Virus record (IMG/VR): IMGVR_UViG_3300006853_000713
Location: 1-37,845 of that record
Origin: a virus
Reading direction: 5' to 3' (one strand)
DNA: 37,845 bases
Each line of letters begins with the position of its first letter. Positions within the stretch are counted from its first letter, which is position 1. The translations under genes and the position numbers were made by a program. Under the pieces are notes generated by a model, which saw nothing but the letters and a program-made list of their open reading frames with translations, was not told where the DNA came from and ran no database searches. Positions 31,270 to 37,845 of the stretch are shown piece after piece.

Positions 31270-31554
31270 ATGACAGCCTCGTCTGCTCCGGTGCAAAAGC
31301 GAATTCAAAAGTGGTGCGTCCGCGAAGGCGACGAGCGCGGCCCGCTGATCGCCGTCATGCTGACCAAAGAGGTTGCACACCTACTTGCAGCCGCGCCGCA
31401 GATGCTCGCCGTGCTGATCGAAGCGCTCGATTGGAGCGTCCACTGCCGCAAGACCGGCCCGCGCGTCCCGGTCGCTGGAGGATGGGCGCACAGGCGCTGC
31501 ATCTCGGAGCAGGAACAACTCAGACAAGCCCCGAGACCCGGAGCCACCCGATGA
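31270..31554 (+). CDS. Hypothetical phage protein
   Basis: 94 residues from ATG 31270. VQKRIQKWCVREGDERGPLIAVMLTKEVAHLLAAAPQMLAVLIEALDW looks like a helical small phage protein; the AAAPQMLAxLIEA run recurs in phage hypotheticals. The ribosome binding site for this ATG is weak; a much better one (GGGGAGGGATTTGGGG) lies before an ATG at 31218 in a different frame, so the true start arrangement is uncertain. Overlaps the next gene (ATGA). Confidence 0.5.
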   Translation: MTASSAPVQKRIQKWCVREGDERGPLIAVMLTKEVAHLLAAAPQMLAVLIEALDWSVHCRKTGPRVPVAGGWAHRRCISEQEQLRQAPRPGATR

Positions 31555-32276
31555 CACCCACAGAGAAGCTGGCGGCTGAAAGGCTCGCAGGCCGCCTCAC
31601 CTGCTTCGCGGGGATCACACCAGCGAGCGGTGATGGCGGTTCGTATCTCAATGAAGAGGCCAGGAAGCTGGTGGTCGATGCTGCGGCCCATATCCGCGCC
31701 AGCACCGACAGGGCGTTACCGCTGGCGAGCAAGGAGGAGATCGCGCGGGACAACCTGCTCAAGGAGATCAACCTACTTGCCCACACGAAGGGCATAGACG
31801 CGTGGGTTCGCGACCGTCTCCAAGAGCTGCATCGGGCGGTGCGCAGGATGCAAGATGAACTCGCCCTCTCCCCGCAAAGCACCAGTGAGCCGGTAGCGAG
31901 CGAGGTCGGAATTCCGACCTCGGAACAATATCAATCACTTACAGATGCCGTCCCCACCAGTGAGCCGACGATAACGCAGCCGCCGCAGCATGGCCCATTC
32001 CATCACGTCACGCAGAACGAAAAAGACCTCTGTGGCGTATGCAACCCGCCCAAGCCGGGTCTGGTGTTGAAACAGACCGATTGGCCGCTGGTCGCGGCGC
32101 AACGTGGCATCGACCTCGCAGAAGCAGAAACGAAGATCGAATTGCTTGAGGGAGCAATCCGGCAGGCTCGCGATCTTCTGATGGAACGAAAGTACGGCAA
32201 CGAAGCTCGGTCGCCGGGGCACAACGCGCGTCTGGTGCTCGAAGCGGCGCTGTCAAGCGGTCAGCCAAACCAATGA
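31551..32276 (+). CDS. Hypothetical protein with helical N-terminus and central linker
   Basis: 241 residues. The N-terminal part (EKLAAERLAGRLTCFAG...LNEEARKLVVDAAAHIRAS) is helical. A Ser/Thr/Pro-rich linker occupies about 105-145, and a second helical segment (AAQRGIDLAEAETKIELLEGAIRQARDLL) ends the chain. An isolated CGVC motif at about 160 could be part of a metal site. I recognise no family. Start overlaps the previous stop. Confidence 0.55.
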   Translation: MTPTEKLAAERLAGRLTCFAGITPASGDGGSYLNEEARKLVVDAAAHIRASTDRALPLASKEEIARDNLLKEINLLAHTKGIDAWVRDRLQELHRAVRRMQDELALSPQSTSEPVASEVGIPTSEQYQSLTDAVPTSEPTITQPPQHGPFHHVTQNEKDLCGVCNPPKPGLVLKQTDWPLVAAQRGIDLAEAETKIELLEGAIRQARDLLMERKYGNEARSPGHNARLVLEAALSSGQPNQ

Positions 32277-32656
32277 CCGCCACCGTCACCCAATTCCCCC
32301 TGCCCGCATCAGACGCCAAAGACCTTGGCGATATCCTGATTGCAGCGAAGCGCGGCATCCAATGTGCGAAGGGGAATTTCGATCGCATGGGCGATGTCCA
32401 ATCATCGATCCTGATGATCGGGCCGCTGAACTATATCGGTGTCGCAATCGAGATGCTGGCGGCAGAGCGAACGAGCGGCGAAGCCTGGAGCCCCATCGCG
32501 ACACTGATGCACGTCGAGCCCGATATCGTTCTCTGGAATCCCTTCGACGGAAAGATTCACCCGCTCAACATCGAATGCGGCCCCCTCACCCTTGAGCATA
32601 TCCGGCAAGGGAATGTCTTCACGCATTGGCGGAAGGTGGAGCGGCCAGCGTCATGA
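32273..32656 (+). CDS. Hypothetical protein
   Basis: 127 residues. MTATVTQFPLPASDAKDLGDILIAAKRGIQCAKGNFDRMGDVQSS is not diagnostic; the C-terminal half (WNPFDGKIHPLNIECGPLTLEHIRQGNVFTHW) is beta-rich. ATGA overlap with the previous gene and with the next. No family known to me. Confidence 0.55.
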   Translation: MTATVTQFPLPASDAKDLGDILIAAKRGIQCAKGNFDRMGDVQSSILMIGPLNYIGVAIEMLAAERTSGEAWSPIATLMHVEPDIVLWNPFDGKIHPLNIECGPLTLEHIRQGNVFTHWRKVERPAS

Positions 32657-32925
32657 CCGAGCGTCCGATACAGTTTCTAAAAACCAGTCGCGGCTTCGCC
32701 CGCGGTAGTTTCGATGACCGCTATAACAGCCCGTGCTCGATCCAAAAAAGCTCGCTCGCGACCGAGGACTGCATTTGGCTGGGTTGCGACAACCCGGATG
32801 TCGACAAAGTGACCGGTCAAATTGTCGGCGCCCGCATGCACCTGACGCAATCCCGCGCCGCCGAACTAATCCCGCTGCTGCAACATTTCGTTGATACCGG
32901 CGACCTTCCGGAGCCGCAGCAATGA
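32653..32925 (+). CDS. Hypothetical protein
   Basis: 90 residues from ATG 32653. The sequence ERPIQFLKTSRGFARGSFDDRYNSPCSIQKSSLATEDCIWLGCDNPD...RMHLTQSRAAELIPLLQHFVDTG is a family seen in phage accessory regions (SRGF..F.D.YG..CSIQ.SS.A.E..IWLG..........RMHL....A..L...L..F...G). Function unknown. Overlaps both neighbours. Confidence 0.6.
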   Translation: MTERPIQFLKTSRGFARGSFDDRYNSPCSIQKSSLATEDCIWLGCDNPDVDKVTGQIVGARMHLTQSRAAELIPLLQHFVDTGDLPEPQQ

Positions 32926-32967
32926 CCATTCACCCCTTCCCCGTCCCGCCAATCGCAACACACCCTC

Positions 32968-32989
32968 AGCCTTGGGCCGGGGCTTTTTC
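32968..32989 (+). terminator. Rho-independent terminator
   Basis: AGCCTT-GGGCC-GGGGCT stem-loop (32968-32984) followed by TTTTCTTT. It ends the transcript of the small genes before it. It lies upstream of the ATG at 33027, which supports that later start for the next gene. Confidence 0.65.
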
Positions 32990-33026
32990 TTTCCGCCGTA
33001 TCCGTAACCGTAGAGTGGAGTCAATC

Positions 33027-33779
33027 ATGCGTGCCAGATTCAGCAGACTGCAGATGAGTGATATTTCCTACACGCGTCCGGAACTGAAACGCGAAGATGA
33101 TCCCGTCTTCTGGGATCGGCATCATACCGACATCGCAGCACGCGCCGCACAGCTCGAAGCGCAGCGCGTCGTGAACTGGCCACAGTCACGGCAGCGCGCC
33201 ATCCTGATGATCGCCCGAACCGATCTCGCATTGAAGGTGATCGCAGCCCTCAATGGAACGAGGGCGCATCTCCCGCGCCAGCATGACTTCGCAGCGCTGC
33301 GCAACCACCACTACGCCAGCAAGAACCTGGGCGACCGCTTCCACAAGCTGACACCGCTCGGATGGAAGGCCGCAGAGACGGCCGCCAACATCCTGGGCAA
33401 GCAACTCGGCCTGCACCATCTCACCACGAAGATGGATTCATTCTCGGAGCATCGCGCACGCTGCTGCTGTGGCTGGTCTGCATCCGTCAACCGTCGTGCG
33501 AACACGCGTGCCACCGAACGCCTTCAGCGCCAATATGAAGAACACCTGCAAAACCCCGACGCGTGGAAGCTCGCAGGCGAAGCCTCACGCAAGGTGATCG
33601 AGAACCTGTTTCCACGAAGGAACGAAGCCATCGACATCGACGATTGCGTGAACGTCTATGGCGACGGACAGGCATGGCCGCAGATCGATACGCCATGCAC
33701 GAGTCCGAAGGCACCGACGGGGCAATGCGAGTTCGGCGCTGATCCGGCGATCTGTATTCATTGTGGGAGGAAGACGTGA
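33027..33779 (+). CDS. Hypothetical protein with C-terminal cysteine pair
   Basis: 250 residues from ATG 33027. The earlier in-frame ATG is discarded because the terminator at 32968-32989 lies inside it and because GTGGAG stands before 33027. The chain is mixed, with RQRAILMIARTDLALKVIAALNGTR and GDRFHKLTPLGWKAAETAANILGKQLGLHHL helices, an internal CCCGW at about 148, and a C-terminal CEFGADPAICIHCGRKT that may bind metal. No family recognised. Confidence 0.6.
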   Translation: MRARFSRLQMSDISYTRPELKREDDPVFWDRHHTDIAARAAQLEAQRVVNWPQSRQRAILMIARTDLALKVIAALNGTRAHLPRQHDFAALRNHHYASKNLGDRFHKLTPLGWKAAETAANILGKQLGLHHLTTKMDSFSEHRARCCCGWSASVNRRANTRATERLQRQYEEHLQNPDAWKLAGEASRKVIENLFPRRNEAIDIDDCVNVYGDGQAWPQIDTPCTSPKAPTGQCEFGADPAICIHCGRKT

Positions 33780-34255
33780 AGGCATTGTCGATCCGACAGC
33801 CGTGGGCGTGGGCAATCATTCACGCCGGCAAGGAAGTCGAGAACCGCGACTGGAAGGATGATGGCCCCAGCATGCGGCAAGCCCGCACGTTGCAGAACAG
33901 CACAATCCTGATCCACGCAGGCAAGGGCATGACGCGCGGCGAGTACGAAGATTGCCTGGAGACGATGCACTACATCAGCGGCATACGACCCTTCCCGTCA
34001 GGCTTAGCGATGCCGGCGTTCACTGACCTACCGCGCGGCGGCATCGTCGGGCGCGCGAGGCTCGCCGGCATCATCCACGATCGCATCGGCATCGAGTACA
34101 CCCGAACCGACCTGACCGAAGCACGGCGCTCGCCGTGGTTCTTCGGTCCCTATGGCTTGGTGCTGACAGACGTCAGACCGCTACCATTCACGATGATAAA
34201 CGGCGCGCTCGGTTTCTTTGACGTTCGCGATAGTCTCGTAGACGAGGCGGCATAG
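33776..34255 (+). CDS. ASCH-domain protein
   Basis: 159 residues from GTG 33776, overlapping the previous stop (GTGA). KALSIRQPWAWAIIHAGKEVENRDW is the classic ASCH opening (LSIRQPWAxLIxxGxKxIExR). HAGKGM and PRGGIVGRARLAGII follow, and SPWFFGPYGLVLTDVRPLPF closes the barrel. ASCH proteins bind RNA or modified nucleosides; phage copies are common but of unproven role. With the methyltransferase downstream, recognition of modified bases is a possible link. Confidence 0.85.
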   Translation: MKALSIRQPWAWAIIHAGKEVENRDWKDDGPSMRQARTLQNSTILIHAGKGMTRGEYEDCLETMHYISGIRPFPSGLAMPAFTDLPRGGIVGRARLAGIIHDRIGIEYTRTDLTEARRSPWFFGPYGLVLTDVRPLPFTMINGALGFFDVRDSLVDEAA

Positions 34256-34300
34256 ATGCCCCGCCGCTCCCTCACAGCAAAGCAACGTGAAGAACAATGA
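34256..34300 (+). CDS. 14-codon mini-ORF
   Basis: ATG 34256 follows the ASCH stop codon with no gap, and its TGA overlaps the ATG of the next gene (ATGA). Product is 14 residues (MPRRSLTAKQREEQ), basic. It may be a coupling peptide that hands ribosomes to the next gene, or chance. Confidence 0.35.
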   Translation: MPRRSLTAKQREEQ

Positions 34301-34530
34301 GCGGCTATATCGCAATCGAGTGCGACGGCATTGATCAGGTTCACGCCAGCGGCGAAGGCACCGGCCTGCCCTACGCTACGCTGTGTGGGCTCGATGGCGA
34401 GGACAGCAAGGCCGGACAAAAAACGGTTGGCCTGCAAATCGGTGCGCGGATCAACTGCCCTCAGTGTCGCGCGCTCATCCGTGTTGCGAAGACTTATCGC
34501 CCGAAGGATTTTGAGGGCGGGCGGATATGA
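34297..34530 (+). CDS. Hypothetical protein
   Basis: 77 residues. SGYIAIECDGIDQVHASGEGTGLPYATLCGLDGED... then INCPQCRALIRVAKTYRPKDF. A CPxC pair at about 54-57 with two earlier cysteines suggests a small metal-binding domain. Similar proteins occur near phage methyltransferases, but no family name is known to me. Overlaps the genes on both sides. Confidence 0.55.
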   Translation: MSGYIAIECDGIDQVHASGEGTGLPYATLCGLDGEDSKAGQKTVGLQIGARINCPQCRALIRVAKTYRPKDFEGGRI

Positions 34531-34946
34531 CCCACACCCGCAACAACTTCACCAAGGCAACGCAGCGCGAAGCTTACGAGCGATCAGGTGGCATTTGTGA
34601 ATGCCATCTCGTCTGGCAATTACCAACCTACAAAACCGGATGCGGCGTGAAGCTCGGTCCCGGCAATGTCTTCTACGAACATATCGAACCCGATCGCCTT
34701 GGTGGATTGAACGATCTCGACAATTGCGCCGCGTTGTCGCGCACGTGTTGGAAGGCCAAGACGTCAGGCTATGACAGGCCGACGATCGACAAGAGCCGGC
34801 GGGTGCAGGATCTGGCGCGCAACATCCGCAACCCCGCGTTCCGGCCGATGGCGGGGACGAAGGCCAGCGGCATCAAACTCGGTTTCGGCAAGTCACCGAC
34901 GTGGCGCGATTCCGGCCGTCCCTTGCATGAACGGAGGAAGGGGTGA
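34527..34946 (+). CDS. HNH-like endonuclease, possibly degenerate
   Basis: 139 residues. The HNH frame is visible: FTKATQREAYERSGGICECHL, then the His of EHIEPDRLGGLNDLDNC and ALSRTCWKAKT. The last motif usually reads CxxCHxxK, with the third catalytic His; here it is CW. So the fold is likely kept but the catalytic site is altered, unless another residue stands in. Location next to the methyltransferase and ASCH genes suits DNA processing. Confidence 0.65.
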   Translation: MTHTRNNFTKATQREAYERSGGICECHLVWQLPTYKTGCGVKLGPGNVFYEHIEPDRLGGLNDLDNCAALSRTCWKAKTSGYDRPTIDKSRRVQDLARNIRNPAFRPMAGTKASGIKLGFGKSPTWRDSGRPLHERRKG

Positions 34947-35095
34947 TGGCGAAGTGCAGAGCTTGTGACGGAACGGGCAAGGCTTGGAGCTATGCACTCC
35001 AAAGATTTCATCCGTCCAAGGATTGCTTCTGGTGCAAGGGCACCGGCAAAGAGCAAACCAAAGATTCCCCCTCTCCCACCATACCGGAGGGATGA
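34946..35095 (+). CDS. Small CxxCxGxG zinc-finger protein
   Basis: 49 residues from ATG 34946, overlapping the previous stop (TGATG). Two DnaJ-type repeats are present: CRACDGTG (residues 4-11) and CFWCKGTG (27-34). In DnaJ and relatives, pairs of such repeats hold zinc. Alone, this is an unusually small protein with only two repeats. The polar C-terminus ends at a TGA three bases before the methyltransferase start. Confidence 0.7.
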   Translation: MAKCRACDGTGKAWSYALQRFHPSKDCFWCKGTGKEQTKDSPSPTIPEG

Positions 35096-35098
35096 GGG

Positions 35099-36124
35099 AT
35101 GACGGTCACCATCCTCCAAGGCGATTGCAGGGAGGTTCTTAGAACGCTGCCAGATGAATCCGTGCATTGCGTGGTGACGAGCCCGCCGTATTGGGGGCTG
35201 CGGGATTATGGCGTCTCCGGGCAGATCGGGCTTGAGGACACTTGGGCCGACTTCCTCGAGCAGATGGTCGCCGTTTTCTCCGAGGTGCGCCGCGTGCTGC
35301 GTGAAGATGGCACGTGCTGGATCAACATGGGCGACACCTATGCCGGCGGAGGCCGCGGCGGCAACCCCGGTCACTCCCAATTTCAGAAGCAGCGCCGCAA
35401 CGCCGGGTCATTGTCCGTCCGCGATCAACGCGTCGATCTCGGCAACCTGAAGCCCAAGGATTTAATCGGCATGCCATGGCGTCTCGCGTTCGCGCTGCAG
35501 GCCGATGGCTGGTGGCTGCGTCGCGATATCGTCTGGCACAAAACCAACCCGATGCCGGAAAGCGTCACCGATCGGCCGACGTGCGCGCACGAATATCTGT
35601 TCTTGATGACGCGCTCGCTTCGCTACCACTACGACGCTGAAGCGATCCTTGAGCCCGTCAGCCCCAATACGCATGCGCGGCTATCGCAGGACGTGGCCAG
35701 CCAGGTCGGCAGCGCTCGCGCGAATGGCGGGACCAAGACCAACGGCAACATGAAAGCCGTCGGGCGGACGCCAAAGACCGCCGACCACGGCACGGGCGTC
35801 AAGAATAACGACAGCTTCGCGGCGGCCACGTGCATGCCGGTCACGCACCGGAACAAGCGCACGGTATGGGCAACGAGCACCGAAGCCTTTTCAGGTGCAC
35901 ACTTCGCCACCTTCCCGCCGAAGCTGATCGAACCTTGCATCCTCGCCGGGTGTCCAAAGGGTGGCGCAGTCCTTGATCCATTTTTTGGCGCCGGGACGAC
36001 TGGCCTGGTGGCCGATCGCCATGGCCGAAACTGCATCGGGATCGAACTCAATCCCGAATACGCCGCCATGGCAGAACGCCGGATCAGGAACGAGTCCCCT
36101 CTGTTTGCGGATGTGAGGGTATGA
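35099..36124 (+). CDS. DNA methyltransferase (SPPYW type)
   Basis: 341 residues. The catalytic motif TSPPYW is at 27-32, and the S-adenosylmethionine motif DPFFGAGT at 293-300, with the SPPYW motif first and FxGxG last, the beta-type order of N4-cytosine or N6-adenine enzymes. Between these are INMGDTYAGG, LIGMPWRLAFAL, DIVWHKTNPMPESVTDRPT and EYLFLMT, all standard. No cognate restriction gene is present, so it is a solitary (orphan) enzyme, used by phages to evade host restriction or to regulate. Specificity cannot be read from sequence. Confidence 0.92.
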   Translation: MTVTILQGDCREVLRTLPDESVHCVVTSPPYWGLRDYGVSGQIGLEDTWADFLEQMVAVFSEVRRVLREDGTCWINMGDTYAGGGRGGNPGHSQFQKQRRNAGSLSVRDQRVDLGNLKPKDLIGMPWRLAFALQADGWWLRRDIVWHKTNPMPESVTDRPTCAHEYLFLMTRSLRYHYDAEAILEPVSPNTHARLSQDVASQVGSARANGGTKTNGNMKAVGRTPKTADHGTGVKNNDSFAAATCMPVTHRNKRTVWATSTEAFSGAHFATFPPKLIEPCILAGCPKGGAVLDPFFGAGTTGLVADRHGRNCIGIELNPEYAAMAERRIRNESPLFADVRV

Positions 36125-36636
36125 CAGCCCTACTATCCCCAAAAGCCGCGGCCCTTGACCTGGAGATCTCGGTCAAGACCTTGCGCGGCCACGTCGCGGA
36201 CGGCAGCATAGCGTTCATCATCGTCGGCCGGGGCAAGAAGCGCCCTCGCATCGCGTTCGATCTTCCAGATATCGAAGCCTTCAAGCGGGAGCGGTCCGCA
36301 GGCCCGCCACGGATCGAGCAGGCACCACCGGAGCCGCCAGCCCCGCCCGTCGACTTCCGTGCCTACCGCCGCAAGCACGCGCAGAAGGTCTATTTTATTC
36401 GAGCCGGCGATACGGTGAAGATCGGAATCGCCGTCGACCCCAAGATCCGGCTCGGCACGCTACAGGTCGCAAGGCCGGATAAGCTCGAGCTGCTGCTGGT
36501 GTTGCCCGGCGGGGCGAAGCGCGAGGCAAAGCTGCACGCCCGCTTCGCCGACTATGCGCTGTCCGGAGAATGGTTTCGGCTGGAAGGCGCGGTCGAACGG
36601 TTCGTCGCCGAGCGCCTATGGAAGGCGACCCAATGA
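36121..36636 (+). CDS. Excisionase-like HTH fused to GIY-YIG (T5orf172-like) nuclease domain
   Basis: 171 residues. Residues 1-55 (LSPKAAALDLEISVKTLRGHVADGSIAFIIVGRGKKRPRIAFDLPDIEAFKRER) form a MerR/excisionase-type winged HTH. A proline-rich linker follows (60-78). The C-terminal part, about 88-165, matches the T5orf172/Mug113 GIY-YIG set: VYFI at 90-93, VKIGIA at 99-104, RL at 110-111, a Glu at 135, LHARF at 138-142, and GEWF at 149-152. So the protein joins DNA binding to a putative endonuclease. It stands just upstream of the integrase, the usual place of xis. Confidence 0.8.
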   Translation: MTALLSPKAAALDLEISVKTLRGHVADGSIAFIIVGRGKKRPRIAFDLPDIEAFKRERSAGPPRIEQAPPEPPAPPVDFRAYRRKHAQKVYFIRAGDTVKIGIAVDPKIRLGTLQVARPDKLELLLVLPGGAKREAKLHARFADYALSGEWFRLEGAVERFVAERLWKATQ

Positions 36637-36839
36637 GCCGCCGACCCGCACGCTTCACGCAGGCGGACGTGGCCCGCGCCATCAAGGGCGCAAGGATGGC
36701 CGGCATTGAGGTTCGATCTGTGGAAATCGCCCGCGACGGCCGGATTTCCATCAAGGCCGGAAGCCCGCCGGTTGCGGAGGGCGACGATCTTGACCGAGAA
36801 TTGGCGGACTGGGAGGCGCGCCACTGTGGTCAAGGTTGA
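36633..36839 (+). CDS. Small integrase-associated hypothetical protein
   Basis: 68 residues from ATG 36633. RRPARFTQADVARAIKGARMAGIEVRSVEIARDGRISI is a pattern commonly seen right before alphaproteobacterial prophage integrases (a helix, then a short hairpin of strands). The C-terminus is acidic. Function unknown; possibly a directionality or DNA-bending partner. Overlaps both the HTH/GIY-YIG gene and the integrase. Confidence 0.6.
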   Translation: MSRRPARFTQADVARAIKGARMAGIEVRSVEIARDGRISIKAGSPPVAEGDDLDRELADWEARHCGQG

Positions 36840-37845
36840 GTTGAAGGGTATCCATACGGTCCACGCCCGCGGGCGCACGTACCGCTACGCCTGGCGCGGC
36901 GGTCCTGCCCTCAGCGGCGAGCCTGGAACGCCGGAGTTCAGCGCCTCTTATGCCGCCGCGATCGAGAGTCACAACGCGCCCGACACCAGCCGCTTCGCCG
37001 GCGTGGTCACCGCCTACAAGGCCAGCGCCGAATACAAGGGCCTCGCGGACTCGACCAAGAAGAACTGGGCGACGTGGCTCGATCGCATCTCCGAACACTT
37101 CGGCGAGTTGAGCGTCCGGCAATTCGACCGGCTCGACAAGATCCGGCCCATCATCCGCCAGTGGCGCAACAAGTGGGCCGAGACGCCACGGACAGCGGAC
37201 TACGGCATGCAGGTGCTGTCGCGCGTCTGCGCGCATGCGGTCGACCCGCTGGGCAAGATCGCCAGCAACCCTTGCGAGGGCATCAAGCGCCTTTACGAAA
37301 CCGACCGCTCCGAAATCATCTGGACCGACGCCGACATTGCCGAGATGAAAGCGGTGTGCTCCCCGGAGATGGCGCTCGCCATCGAGCTGGCGGGACACTC
37401 GGGCTTGCGCATGGGCGATCTGGTCAAGGTGGCGTGGTCGCACGTCGGCGAAGACGCGATCGTGCTGCGCACCGGCAAAAGCCGCCAGCGGCGGGAGGCG
37501 ATCGTGCCGCTCTACGACGGGCTGCGGGCGCTGCTGGAGCGCATCCCGAAGCGGGCCACTACGATCCTAACAAGCTCGCGCGGCAAGCCATGGACCACGT
37601 CAGGGCTGAGCACGGCTGTTCAGCGCGCGAAGGAAGCGGCGCATTGGGACGACAAGGATCTCAACTTCAACGATCTGCGCGGGACCGCGGCGACCAAGTT
37701 CTACGTCGCCGGCTTGAGCATCCGCGTGATCGCCGAGATCATGGGCTGGGAGGAAGAGACGGTCGAGAAGATCATCCGCCGCTACGTCGGTCGGACCGCT
37801 GCAATCAAGGCGACCATCGCCCACCTCAACGCGGCCAGAAAGTGA
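36826..37845 (+). CDS. int: Tyrosine integrase
   Basis: 339 residues from GTG 36826, overlapping the previous gene by 14 bp. The core-binding domain lies in about 50-155. Catalytic residues of the tyrosine family: Arg195 (SGLRMGD), Lys218 (TGKSRQ), Arg285 in NDLRG where the usual His of HxxR is replaced by Asn282, Trp308 (GWEEETVEKI, in place of the second His), and the nucleophile Tyr320 (IIRRYVG). The order and spacing are normal, so it is likely active, with variant residues at two histidine positions. The window ends exactly at its stop codon, so the attachment site lies beyond the edge. Confidence 0.9.
   Translation: MVKVELKGIHTVHARGRTYRYAWRGGPALSGEPGTPEFSASYAAAIESHNAPDTSRFAGVVTAYKASAEYKGLADSTKKNWATWLDRISEHFGELSVRQFDRLDKIRPIIRQWRNKWAETPRTADYGMQVLSRVCAHAVDPLGKIASNPCEGIKRLYETDRSEIIWTDADIAEMKAVCSPEMALAIELAGHSGLRMGDLVKVAWSHVGEDAIVLRTGKSRQRREAIVPLYDGLRALLERIPKRATTILTSSRGKPWTTSGLSTAVQRAKEAAHWDDKDLNFNDLRGTAATKFYVAGLSIRVIAEIMGWEEETVEKIIRRYVGRTAAIKATIAHLNAARK

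Noticed and set aside
1-37845. CRISPR array, tRNA or rRNA genes, insertion sequences
   Set aside because: I looked for regularly spaced repeats, cloverleaf ends and transposase genes, and saw none. The short repeats noted are isolated.

Overview
The window is most of a temperate, tailed (siphovirus-type) prophage of an alphaproteobacterium, most likely a Rhizobiales host related to Bradyrhizobium. The call rests on the high GC content, tail chaperone genes of the gene-transfer-agent type, a GapR/DUF2312 homologue, a phage-borne sliding clamp, and the style of the packaging genes. No host gene is visible. The right edge coincides exactly with the integrase stop codon. The left edge cuts a tail-fibre gene, so the lysis genes and one attachment site are outside the window.

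Layout. From 17.4 kb down to 1 lies the late operon on the minus strand, in standard HK97 order: small terminase, large terminase, portal, prohead protease, major capsid protein, a small head protein, a Rossmann-type enzyme-like protein, head-tail connector, adaptor, two tail-completion proteins, a small decoration-like protein, tail tube, two tail-assembly chaperone frames, tape measure, distal tail protein, a large tail-tip protein with a polyglycine C-terminus, and a partial beta-helix tail fibre. An HNH endonuclease sits just upstream of the small terminase, as in many cos-type phages.

From 17.9 to about 29.2 kb lies the early/replication arm, also on the minus strand. It is a tightly coupled set of small genes (many ATGA, GTGA or TGATG stop-start overlaps). 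It contains a NusG-family protein, a winged-helix replication-type protein, small DNA-binding proteins, a cupin protein, a MazG-like protein, a ParB/MT-A70 methyltransferase fusion, a GapR-like protein and a DnaN-type sliding clamp. The NusG gene is followed by a cluster of hairpins and lies between the replication and late genes, which suggests an antitermination switch.

From 29.2 to 30.7 kb is the switch region. A short HTH repressor-like gene (plus) faces a small Cro-like HTH gene (minus), and four copies of the operator AGTTCGCAnnnTGCGAACT flank the repressor. Two copies lie exactly in the -35/-10 spacer of two outward-facing promoters. A probable lipoprotein moron (minus) follows.

From 31.2 to 37.8 kb is a plus-strand operon of small phage genes, an ASCH protein, a degenerate HNH-like protein, a CxxCxGxG mini-protein, a SPPYW DNA methyltransferase, an HTH/GIY-YIG fusion, and a tyrosine integrase.

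The points most worth a second look are the phage NusG with its hairpin cluster, the sliding clamp plus GapR-like gene pair, the repeated operator/promoter architecture, the HTH-GIY-YIG fusion next to the integrase, the tail chaperone frame without a start codon, and the four-hairpin intergenic region at 29.2-29.35 kb. All functional calls are from reading motifs by eye; no database search was possible.
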